A stretch of DNA of 64,000 nt from Prorocentrum cordatum. Its lineage: Eukaryota; Sar; Dinophyceae; Prorocentrales; Prorocentraceae. The stretch's first letter is position 1; each line of letters starts with the position of its first letter. Location of the stretch: contig CAUYUJ010009524.1 in NCBI GenBank assembly GCA_963575745.1, positions 423,024 to 487,023 of the forward strand, given 5' to 3'. A model generated the notes under the pieces. It ran no database searches. It was not told where the DNA came from and was given only the letters and a program-made list of their open reading frames with translations. Shown one piece after another: positions 23,700 through 33,030 of the stretch. The translations under genes and the position numbers were made by a program.

Positions 23700-26560
23700 C
23701 CTCTGTGCTGCTGGCTGCTGTCGTGGTGCTGCTAGTCGCCGTGCTGCCCCTGGTCCTGGTGGTGCTGGTCGCCGTGGTGGTGCTGGTCGTAGTGGTGCTG
23801 GTCGCCGTGGTGGTGCTGGTCGCCGTAGTGGTGCTGGTCGTGGTGGTCCTCCTGGCCTGGTGGTGCTGGTCGTGGTGGTGCTGGTCGCTGTGGTGGTGCT
23901 GGTCGCCGTGGTGGTGCTGGTCGCCGTGGTAGTGCTGGTCGTGGTGGTCCTCCTGGTCGTGGTGGTGCTGGTCGCCGTGGTGGTGCTGGTCGTGGTGGTC
24001 CTCCTGGTCGTGGTGGTGCTGGTCGTAGTGGTGCTCCTGGCCGTGGTGGTGCTGGTCGCCGTGGTGGTGCTGGTCGTAGTGGTGCTGGTCACCGCGGTGG
24101 TGCTGGTCGCCGTGTTGGTGCTGGTCGTGGTGGTCCTCCTGGTCGTGGTGCTGGTCGCCGTGGTAGTGCTGGTCGTGGTGGTCCTCCTGGTCGTGGTGGT
24201 GCTGGTCGCCGTGGTGGTGCGGGTCGTAGTGGTGCTGGTCGCCGTGGTGGTGCTGGTCGCCGTGGTGGTGCTGGTCGTGGTGGTCCTCCTGGTCGTGGTG
24301 GTGCTGGTCGTAGTGGTGCTGGTCGTGGTGGTGCTGGTCGCCGTGGTGGTGCTGGTCGTAGTGGTGCTGGTCGCCGTGGTGGTGCTGGTCGCCGTGGTGG
24401 TGCTGGTCGTGGTGGTCCTCCTGGTCGTGGGGCTGGTCGTGGTGGTGCTGGTCCTGGCCGTGGTCGCTGGTCGTGGTGGTGGTCGCCGTGGTGGTGCTGG
24501 TCGTGGTGGTCTGGTCGTGGTGGTTCTCCTGGTCGTGGTGGTGCTGGTGGTGGTGCTGGTCGCTGTGGTGGTGCGTAGTCGTGGTGCTGGTCGCCGTGGT
24601 GGTGCTGGTCGTGGTGGTGCTGGTCGCCGTGGTGGTGCTGGTCGTGGTAGCCCTCCTGGTCGTGGTGGTGCTGGTCGCAGTGGTGCTGGTCGCCGTGGTG
24701 ATGCTGGTCGCCGTGGTGGTGCTGGTCGCCGTGGTGGTCCTCCTGGTCGTGGTGGTGCTGGTCGTGGTGGTGCTGGTCGCCGTGGTGGTGCCGGTCGCCG
24801 TGGTGGTGCTGGCCGTGGGCGTGGTGGTGCTGGTCGTGGTGGTGGTGGTCATAGTGGTCCTCTGGCCGTGGTCGTGCTGGTCGTGGTGGTGGTGGTGCTT
24901 GTCGTGCTGGCCGTGGTCGTGGTGGTCGTGGTCGCCGTGGTGCTGGTCGTGGTGGTGGTCGTAGTGCTCCTCCTGGCCGTGGTCGCGCTTGTCGTGGTGC
25001 TGGTCGCCGTGTTGGTGCTGGTCGTGGTGGTCCTCCTGGTCGTGGTAGTGCTGGTCGCCGTGGTGTTGGTCGCCGTGGTGGTGCGTAGTCGCGGTGCTGG
25101 TCGTGGTGGTGGTGCTGGTCGCCGTGGTGGTGCTGGTCGCCGTGGTGGTGCTGGTCGTGGTAGTCCTCCTGGTCGTGGTGGTGCTGGCCGTGGTGGTGCT
25201 GGTCGCTGTGGTGGTGCCGGTCGCCGTGGTGGTGCTGATTGTGGTGGTGCTGGTCGCCGTGCTGGTGCTGGTCGCCGTGGTGGCGCTGGTCGCCGTGGTG
25301 GCCTTCCTGGTCGTGGTGGTGCTGGTCGAGGTGGTGCTGGCCGCCGTGGTGGTGCCGGTCGCTGTGGTGGTGCCGGCCGTGGTCGTGGTGGTGCTGGTCT
25401 TGGTGGTGGTGGTCGTCGTGGTGGTCCTCTGGCCGTGGTCGTGCTGGTCGTGGTGGTGGTGGTGCTGGTCGTTCTGGCCGTGGTCGTGCTTGCCGTGGTC
25501 GTGGTGGTGCCGGTCGTGGTGGTCGTGGTGGTCCTCCTGGCCGTGGTCGCGCTGGTCGTGGTGGTGGTCGCCGTGGTGGTGCTGGTCGTGGTGCTGGTCG
25601 TGGTGGTTCTCCTGGTCGTGGTGTTGCTGGTGGTGGTGCTGGTTGCTGTGGTGGTGCGTAGTCGTGCTGCTGGTCGCCGTGGTGGTGCTGGTCGTGGTGG
25701 TGCCGGTCGCCGTGGTGGTGCTGGTCGTGGCAGCCCTCCTGGTCGTGGTGGTGCTGGTCGCTGTGGTGGTGCTGGTCGCCGTGGTGGAGCTGGTCGTGGT
25801 GGTCCTCCTGGTCGTGGTGGTGCTGGTCGCTGTGGTGGTGCTGGTCGCCGTGGTGGTGCTGGTCGCCGTGGTGGTGCTGGTCGTGGTAGTCCTCCTGGTC
25901 GTGGTGGTGCTGGTCGTGGTGGTGCTGGTCGCTGTGGTGGTGCTGGTCGCCGTGGTGGTGCTGGTCGTGGTGGTAGTGCTGGTCGTGGTAGTCCTCCTGG
26001 TCGCGGTGGTGCTGGTCGTGGTAGTGCTGGTCGCTGTGGTGGTGCCGGTCGCCGTGGTGGTGCTGGTCGTGGTGGTGCTGGTCGCTGTGGTGGTGCTGGT
26101 CGCCGTGGTGGCGCTGGTCGCCGTGGTGGTCCTCCTGGTCGTGGTGGTGCTGGTCGAGGTGGTGCTGGCCGCCGTGGTGGTGCCGGTCGCTGTGGTGGTG
26201 CCGGCCGTGGTCGTGGTGGTGCTGGTCTTGGTGGTGGTGGTCGTCGTGGTGGTCCTCTGGCCGTGGTCATGCTGGTCGTGCTGGTGGTGGCGCTGGTCGT
26301 GCTGGCAGCAGTCGTGCTGGCCGTGGTCGTGGTGGTGGTCGTGGTGGTCCTTCTGGCCGTAGTCGCGCTGGTCGTGGTGCTGGTCGTGGCGGTCCTCCTG
26401 GTCGTGGTGGTGCTGGGCGTGGTGGTGCTGGTCGCCGTGGTGGCGCGTAGTCGTGGCGCAGGTCGCCGTGGTGAGGCTGGTCGCCGTGGTGGTGCTGGTC
26501 GTGGTGGTCCTCCTCCTCCTCCTCCTGGTCGTCGTGGTCGTCAACGTGCTGGTGGAGGTG
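23700..26560 (+). repeat. GGTGGTGCTGGTCGCCGT minisatellite, block 2 (about 2.9 kb)
   Basis: Units of GGTGGTGCTGGTCGCCGT and GGTGCTGGTCGTGGTGGTCC alternate with higher-order blocks of about 60-300 bp. Both strands stay open over 1,100 codons because the unit length is mostly a multiple of three. The translations (GGAGRRGG, VVVLVAVV, HHHGDQHH, TTTSTTTA) are repeat artefacts; I do not call a protein. Confidence 0.93.
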
Positions 26561-26690
26561 CTGTTCGTAGTTGTGCTGGTGGTGGTGGCGGTGGTTGTGG
26601 TGCTGTTCGCAGTAGCTCTGCTGTCGGCGTTCCTGCGAGCTGCTGTGCCCCGCCCTGCCCGCGCGCGCCCCCGCGCGGGGGCCGGTGCTC

Positions 26691-27254
26691 TCAGGGGAGC
26701 GCCGACAGAACGTCCCCTCGCCAGGGATTCTCCCCGTCTGTCGCTAGCGTTTCAGAGGGCACGTGCTCGAGCAGACTCGCGGCCAGGGCGTCGTGGATGG
26801 CGTGCGCCAACATGCCGCTCCACCTGCGCAGCCGCGCGGTCGCAAGCGATCCTCGCAGCGCCGCCGGCGCGCTCCTCGCCCGGGCGCGGGCCAGGGCAAC
26901 GAGGAGTTTGTACGCCTCCTCGTCCCAGCGGCCGCCCGTCTCTGCTCCGGCTACGAGCAGGTAGCCCCGCCGCGAGCCCACCAGCTCAGGGTAAGTCGTT
27001 TGCTTGCGGCGCCTCGCCCGTTTCAGCGCGAGTCCTGGGCGGAGCCTCTGCGCAATCGGCCTGCCGGTGGCCCTCAGCGGGGACACGATGCAGGCGTCGA
27101 TGGCGAGCTGCCTGCCGTGGTAGGCAGGGAGGCCGTCAGCCACCATCTCGATGCGGCGCCCGTCGTTGGCGGCAATGCCCGGGAGGTCCATGTCGCGCAG
27201 GAACGCGTCGGTGCGGACACGGCCTCCTGCCTCCCGGCACACCCGGGCCCACAT
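26691..27254 (-). pseudogene. type 2 element: C-terminal nuclease-like domain
   Basis: Carries ERMWARVCREAGGRVRT (read from just upstream), DGRRIEMVADGLP, GRQLAIDACIVSPL and RRRKQTTYPEL. The spacing E-x3-D, then I-D with a downstream K, resembles a PD-(D/E)XK restriction-like endonuclease as found in several non-LTR lineages. This assignment is inference. It is joined to the preceding frame (27136-28044) by a one-base shift near 27305, after LDER. Confidence 0.65.
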
Positions 27255-28348
27255 CCGCTCGATGGGAGCGCCGCGCTTCAGCAGGCGTCCGCTGCGGGGG
27301 CAAGCTGCTCTGTGGTCGCCTCTCGTCCAAGTGGGCCTGGCAGGAGCGCCCGTTGCACCTGCTTGCCGTGGCGTCCAGCGGCAAGCGGAGCCGTCTCTGG
27401 AGCAGTGCCCGGAAGCGCTCTGGCGTGAACGTGCTTTCTGGCGTCGAGGGGATCAGGGCCAGGTGCCGTCCGCCGCAGCGGCCCCCCTGCGAGTCGAGCA
27501 TCCACTGCTGGTCGTCTGTGAGGCTCGGGAGAACGACCTCCTCCCTGTAGCGCCGCTCTCGGGCTGCTGAGGCGTGGTACGGCCATCCGTGCTTCCACTC
27601 GCCCGGCTCTGGCTCTGTCTGTTCAGGGCGCGCGCCGTCCCAGACCTCCGGCCAAGTTGGGCACGTCGCGAAGCCGTCGCGGGCGGCGGCAGCCCTCGCG
27701 CGCTCAGCTTCCTGGAGGCACGAGGCTGCGGCGCCTGTCCCGGCGCGGAGGGCGGCGGTGAGCTCCGTTGCTGCTGTAGGGTTTCTTTGTCGCAACATGG
27801 GGAGCGCGTCCGCCCAAGACGCCCAGTACGCGCACTCGGCCGTGCGCGCGGCTGACCTGAGTCCAAGGCCTCCGAGGCCGAGCGGCAGCGAGCTCACTCG
27901 GAAGAGCCTCTCTGCTTCAGCTGGCGCGGGGTCGAGGTCGAGGAGGTCGTGTAGCGCCTCCTGCAGCCCGCGGTCGCGGGCCTCGGCGTAGGACCGCGAC
28001 AGCGTCGGAGGCAGCGTGCGCAGGACGTGATTGCACCTCGGCACCGCGCAGTACAGCAGGAGCGCCCAAGCGCACTGAGGGTCTGGCAGACTGGGGAATT
28101 CTTGTAGAAAGCTGCGCTCCTCGCCCGCCCTCTGCTGCAGTCAGCCGGGCCGCGAACGCCGCGGTGCCCAGGGGCGCGCCGAGCACCTTGAGACCGCGGT
28201 GCTCCTCAGGCGTGCCGGCGCCGCCAACCCACACGTCTGTGCCCAACGACAAGTGCCCTGCTGGTTCGAAGCCGCCCCGGTTCCACACGCGGCACTTGCC
28301 GAGGTTCGCCTCGATCCCTGCCCACTCGCGCATGGCAGCGGTAACCAC
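27136..28348 (-). pseudogene. type 2 element: RT palm end and thumb region, frame-broken
   Basis: The catalytic YLDDV lies at 28405-28391, followed by NLGKCRVWNRGG and KVLGAPLG in the frame ending at 27917. Near 28100 a one-base shift moves to the frame FLQEFPSLPDPQCAWALLLY and on through RNHVLRTLPPTLSRSY-like sequence (28044-27136) to FRALLQRRLRLPLD and a C-x4-C finger. These segments make sense only as one protein, so the shifts are mutations or assembly errors. Confidence 0.72.
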
Positions 28349-28410
28349 GCGGAAAGCCTCTGTGGCGCGTGCTGGTCTGCAGACAATGTAGACGTCGTCC
28401 AGGTAGGCGA

Positions 28411-30786
28411 TCAGCGTCTCGCCCGGCTGAAGCTGCGCGCGGGCTCTCTCCAGGGCGCCATGCTGAGGGAGTACAGCGCCGGCATGAGCGGGTCGCCTTG
28501 CTCTCCGCCTTCTCCCTGCCTCACCTCATGCGCGACTCCTGCATCGTCTGTCCAGAGGTACGTCGACGGCTGGCCGTAGGAGAGCAGGACGAAAGGGACC
28601 ATGGCGGAGGCCTCAGGCAGCGAGAGGAGCTTCTCGATCATGCGGTCACGGCGCGCGTGGTCGAAGGCCCCAATGCCGTCGATGCTGACGATGGTCGCCG
28701 CGGGGTCGGAGTCCGCGGTCGCTCGGAGGAGGTGGGCAGCGCTGTCGGTGCCCGCTCTCGTCGAAAGCGCGTACTGGAACGGCGCGCAGGCGCCGTCCAT
28801 CTCGGGCCCATACTGCCGGGAGAGGGCCTTGCCCACGAGCCGGCGGAAGGCGCCGCCTGCAACGATGCCTCGCGCGCGGCCGTTGTCCTTCAGAAGCGCC
28901 GCCATGCGGCCTGTGCCCAGGGCGCGGGCAACGCTCGCTGGGATCTCGGCCCGCGCGTAGCGCTCATCCGCGGCAGCTTGCAGCTCGAGCGCCTCGTCGT
29001 CCAAGGCCAGCTTGAGCAATTCAAAGCTTGCTCCGCTCAGCGAGCTGGAAGACCCTTTCGGGGCGGAGCGGGCGCAGTCGGTCCAGATGCCGCGGTCGAG
29101 CTCGACGAGCCGAGCCGGCTGGAAGGCTCGGGCGGCAGGCGGCATGTCGGCGGCGGGCCTCGGCGGTCGCCGGGCGGGGTCCCGCAGTTCGGCCAAAGTC
29201 TCCGCCGTGCCCGGCGCCAGCCCGCGCGAGGCGAGCAGCTGCCGCGCCTTGCTGAGGCCCCCTGCTCTGACCAGCGCCACCGCGTCTTCCAGGAGGCGCT
29301 GGCGCCTCGCCTCGGCGTCGCCCGCGCCGCGCGCTCCTCCCGGAGGCCGCTGCCCTTGCAGGCTTGGGGCCAGCAGCGCTTCCAAGGAGCCGCCCTCGAA
29401 CTGCTCCAGTCGCGCTTCGAGCTCTCGCCGCCCTGGCGCCCCAGTGCTCGTGGTCCGTCGCAGCAGCGTGCGCCAGATGAGAACCAGGAGCTTCCAAGCC
29501 CTCACCTTCTGCAGCCCGTCGGCGTCGCCAGGAAGGGCGTCTGCGCGCAGGACCTCCTCGAGGGCCGTGTGGTAGAGTTGGCGAAGGCGGCCGCGGAGGA
29601 AAGCTGGCGGCGCCCGGATGCACGGCACCCGCCGGCGCAGTTCGGCCTCCAAGTCCACTGCGTCAAGAAGCGCCCAGGCGGCGTCGGGGAAGGCAGACTG
29701 CGCCGGGCGCCCGTTTCGTCGCCTGCCTCCGCCACTGCGCGGCGGCGCTGGCGCAGGCGGCGCGGGGCCAGCGCTGTCGGAGGCGCTGTCGCTCTGGCTG
29801 TGGCTGCCCTCTTCCTCGCTGCTCTCGTCGTCGTCGTCGCTGCTCGGGTCTCCTCTGCCGCCTGCTCGCCCTCTGCCTCCTCGGGCGCCTCTGCCCCCTC
29901 TGCCTCCTCCAGCGCCTTTTCGTCCTCTGCCTCCTCTTGCGCCTCTCCCTCCTCTGCCTGGTGCGGCGCCTCCCTCTCCCTCCGCCGCCGCGGGCGCTGG
30001 CTGCGGCTCCTCCTCGGCGCCTCTTCCGCGCGCGTCTGGCGGGCCCGGTGCTCTGGATCCAGGCCCTGCTGCCGGGGCGGGTCTTGGGGGCAGCCCGCGC
30101 GCAAGCCAGGCCCTGTAGGCGCCAGCCTGCACCTCCACTGCGCGGATGAAGTCCACCCCCCCGAAGATCTGCATCACGATGTCCTGGGCGATCGGCTGCA
30201 CGTATCCTCTGTCGTCGGCAAGGAGCCCTACCACCGCTGGCAGCCCCAGTTGGTCCCCGTGCAGCCCGTCTCCGAGAGCCTGCGGCAGCAGGGGGCCCGC
30301 CGCGCGGAAGGCGGACACGTCGGCGGGCGGCCGCTCTCGGAGGAACGCCGCGGCGTTCTCCCACCAGTGTGCTGCGGCAGGGTGCTGTCGCCAAGCGGCG
30401 GCTTCCTCCCCGTCAAGCTGGCCAGAGGCGTCCAGGAGGAGCGGCACATACATCCAGGAGTTAAGATAGCGGCTGGTCTCTGCAGCGTGTCGCGGTGGCG
30501 ACCAGCCGCTGAACTGGGTTCGTGGGCCGTCCGCCGCCGGTGGGTCCGGGCCCCCGCCTCCTGCTCCTGGCTCTGGCGGCCGTTCCGGCTGTGCGGCCCT
30601 GGCTCGGGCAGCGCTGTGGCGGCGCAGCTTTCGCAGAGCCAGTCTCCCTGCCACCTCCAAGGCCCTCCGGCGTCCCCGCTGGCCGGGGCGACCCACTCGA
30701 CCTGCCCTGCCCTGGCTGGCCGCAAGGGCACTGCGGCGGCCTCTCGCCCAGCGGCGGCGGGACCTCGCTACCGAGCGGGGCGACAT
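28411..30786 (-). pseudogene. type 2 element: ORF2 N-terminal half with RT fingers and motifs A and B
   Basis: About 790 codons. The N-terminal third has a helical region (YLNSWMYVPLLLDASG), then an RG-rich linker and an acidic S/D stretch. RT begins near RGIVAGGAFRRLVGKALS, with motif A TIVSIDGIGAFDH and motif B VRQGEGGEQGDPLMPALY. The frame is lost right after SLSMAPW. Motif C (YLDD) continues 35-45 bp later in another frame, so no single protein contains all palm motifs. Upstream it overlaps the end of the ORF1-like frame. Confidence 0.8.
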
Positions 30787-32470
30787 CGCAGGCGGCGCAT
30801 TCCCAGCTGCCCGTCAGCCCTTCTGGCCCGCGCGAGTGCCGCCATCGCAAGGGTCGCTCCGGGTGGCGCGGGCACATGGCGATCGCGTGCGGTGCCGGCC
30901 CCTCCGGCAGCACGAGGGGCCCCCCTCGGCACCGATTGGCCCGCTCCTCGTCGGAACTCGGGTCGCCTGCGACTCCCCGGCAAGGCAGGCAGCGGCACCC
31001 TCGGAAAGGGGGCCCCCCGCCGCGCCCAAGGTGGCCCGCCAGCTCCGTTAGCCGCGCGGCAGAGTTCGGGCCGCCGCCCCACCTGTGGTTGCAGAGTGGG
31101 CACGCTGCGTCCTCTACCCGGCTGGAATCGCCGCCCGAGTTCCGCAGGTGTGCGAGTCCGCGGCGGAGAGGGCGAAACCGGGCTAGGCAGGCCGCGTTGA
31201 AGCAGTGCGGGACGCGGCCGCAGTCGGGCCATTGCACCCTCGAGTCGTCGAGCGGCTCCTGGCACATGTAGCAAACCTCGCTGGCCTCCGGCTGCTCCGG
31301 CTCCTGGGGGTCCGGCCCCTGCTGTGGTTGCTGCGGCTGTTGCTGCTCCTCGGCCGCCGCGCGTTCGGCTGTCCCCCGCGGCGGCGCGAACAGCCCAGAG
31401 AAGTCCCATCCGGCCGCAGGCGCCTGTCCGAACACGGCGCTAAAGTGGCTCCGTCCGGCAGGAAGCGGCGACAGAGACCGGCCCGGCGAACCGAAGAGCT
31501 CTCGAGGGGGAGTCTCGGCCTCCGCCGGCTGGGGCGCGGATTCGCCCGAAACCTCGCCCGCTGGCTCGGGCAGGTCCGCTTGCGAGCGTCCGCGCGGCGG
31601 CGTGGCTGGGGCAGCGTCGTTGCGCGGTGGCCCTGGGTGGCTCGCCTCACCCACGCGCTGTCCGCGGTAGCCGTGCAGCGCGTCTCGCTGGTCCCTCCTG
31701 GTGTGCGCAGCTCCTGTCGTGGTACAGGTGGCGCTGCCAGTGTCACTGCTGGTGCTGGTGCTGGTGCTGGTGGCGGCGCTGCCGGTCGCTGTCGTGGTGT
31801 TGCTGTTGGGCGCTGTCGTGGCGGTGGCGTTGGTGTTGCTGCTGGTCGCTGTCGTGGTGGTCGCTCTCGTCGTGTGCGCGGTCGTTGAGAGGCGCCGCCT
31901 GCTGCCGTGGCTGTGTGCTGGCTGCCGTCGCTCTGGTCGCCGCGGGACTGCCTGCCCTCGCGCGTTCCTCCCTGAACCTCCCCCTGAGACTTCAGAGTCC
32001 CTCCAAGAATACGTTCTTCCTGAGATCTCGAGGTCAGTCCGGGAGTCTGGGTCAGTGCAGCGCTGGGTGGTGCTCGTGGTGTCGGTGGTGCTGCTGGTGG
32101 CTGTCGTGGCGGTGGTGCTGCTGCCGTTGTTTTTCGCCGTCGTGGCTGTGGCGGTGCTGCTGGTGCTGCTGGTCGCCGTCGTGGTGCTGCTCGTTGCTGT
32201 CTTGGTCGCCGTCGTAGTTTTCCTCCGCCGGTGGCCGCAGTTGGGTGCTGGCTGCTGTCGCTCTGGTCGCTGCGGTGTTGCCTGCTCTCGAAGCGCCCGT
32301 GGCGAAAGTGCGCTCTGGTGACGAGCGGCGCGCCCTCGCCGACCCCCGCCCGCGCCATCTCTCGGTCGTCGTCGTCGTTGTGCTGCTGCTTGTGGCGCCA
32401 TTGTTGGGGGTCGTACTGCCTCTTGTTGTCGAAAATGTTGTCGCGTTGCTCCTGTGGGCTTGCTGCGCAA
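30461..32470 (-). CDS. type 2 element: ORF1-like protein with RING-like zinc fingers
   Basis: About 670 codons. The first 260 are Ser/Thr-rich repeats derived from the minisatellite. Then comes GYRGQRVGEASHPGPP (31675-31630), then a proline-rich linker, then a C4-HC-type finger: CYMCQEPL ... DCGRVPHCFNAACLARF ... CPLCNHRW, followed by CRCLPCRG, CPRHPERPLRW and WECAACD ... CPCGQPG. Non-LTR ORF1 proteins often bind nucleic acid through Cys/His fingers, so an RNA-packaging role is plausible but inferred. The last 100 codons overlap the next frame and are probably not translated. The true start is unknown. Confidence 0.6.
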   Translation of the reverse strand: MRSKPTGATRQHFRQQEAVRPPTMAPQAAAQRRRRPRDGAGGGRRGRAARHQSALSPRALREQATPQRPERQQPAPNCGHRRRKTTTATKTATSSTTTATSSTSSTATATTAKNNGSSTTATTATSSTTDTTSTTQRCTDPDSRTDLEISGRTYSWRDSEVSGGGSGRNARGQAVPRRPERRQPAHSHGSRRRLSTTAHTTRATTTTATSSNTNATATTAPNSNTTTATGSAATSTSTSTSSDTGSATCTTTGAAHTRRDQRDALHGYRGQRVGEASHPGPPRNDAAPATPPRGRSQADLPEPAGEVSGESAPQPAEAETPPRELFGSPGRSLSPLPAGRSHFSAVFGQAPAAGWDFSGLFAPPRGTAERAAAEEQQQPQQPQQGPDPQEPEQPEASEVCYMCQEPLDDSRVQWPDCGRVPHCFNAACLARFRPLRRGLAHLRNSGGDSSRVEDAACPLCNHRWGGGPNSAARLTELAGHLGRGGGPPFRGCRCLPCRGVAGDPSSDEERANRCRGGPLVLPEGPAPHAIAMCPRHPERPLRWRHSRGPEGLTGSWECAACDVAPLGSEVPPPLGERPPQCPCGQPGQGRSSGSPRPAGTPEGLGGGRETGSAKAAPPQRCPSQGRTAGTAARARSRRRGPGPTGGGRPTNPVQRLVATATRCRDQPLS
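32080..32355 (-). repeat. direct duplication, copy 1
   Basis: About 275 bp, matched at 33595-33895 in the same orientation. It includes the non-repetitive stretch around TGGTGACGAGCGGCGCGCCC, so it is a real duplication and not only shared minisatellite. Confidence 0.8.
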
Positions 32471-32599
32471 GCCGGGGCGCCACCGGGGCCCGCAGCGGAG
32501 CCGCGCGAACCCCGATTGGGAACTGGCCCCAGGGGAGTCCTACCGCGGGAATGGGCTCTCTCCCTGGGGGGCACGGGCTGCAGCTGACGCCAGCCCCCT

Positions 32600-32730
32600 C
32601 CCTCGGAAGGGGCTGGAGGGCTGGCGGCCAGACGGCTGGAGTGGCCGTCTGGGGTGGCGGAGGGCCCTGCTGGCTGCCGCTGCTGCTGCTGCTTTTGCTG
32701 TTGCTTTTGCTGCTGCTTTTGCTGCTGCTT

Positions 32731-32768
<38 letters not shown>

Positions 32769-32969
32769 GGGCTGCCGTCCGCAGTCGTTGGCTGCGTGCT
32801 GTGGTGCTGTGGTGGTGCTGATCGTCACTGTGGTGCTGGTCGTTGACTGCGTGCTGTGGCGCTGGTCGTTTGGTGCGTGCTGTGTTGCTGGTCGTTGGCG
32901 TTGGTCGCTGTGGTGCTGATCGTTGTGGTGCTGTGTGCTGCTGCTGCTGCTGCTGCAGCAGCTGCTGCA

Positions 32970-33012
<43 letters not shown>

Positions 33013-33030
33013 TGTTGGTCGCTGTCGCGC
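32600..33030 (-). repeat. CTG/CAG-type tracts
   Basis: (TGC)n with TTT interruptions at 32677-32765 and (GCT)n at 32937-33013 on the plus strand. Minus-strand poly-Ser, poly-Ala and poly-Gln frames are repeat artefacts. Confidence 0.9.

Larger units (their letters stand above)
26691..32470 (-). mobile_element. second, distinct non-LTR-like retroelement (type 2)
   Basis: Reading the minus strand: low-complexity N-terminus, a zinc-finger ORF1-like region (to about 30800), then a reverse transcriptase with motif C YLDD, then a Cys/His-containing C-terminal nuclease-like domain. The RT sequence is unrelated to the copies at 15-23 kb and 35-37 kb. Ends are not defined; the 5' side merges with repeats at 32-35 kb. 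Confidence 0.78.

Noticed and set aside
23539-26964. Plus-strand 1,141-codon Gly/Arg-rich frame and minus-strand 1,136-codon Thr/His-rich frame
   Set aside because: Both are the same minisatellite read in frame. Unit length near a multiple of three keeps all frames open; no unique domain inside.
31630-31675. 2A-type ribosome-skipping peptide in GEASHPGPP
   Set aside because: The residue before P-G-P is His, not the Asn needed in known 2A peptides, and the D-x-E spacing is wrong; kept only as part of a wider finding.
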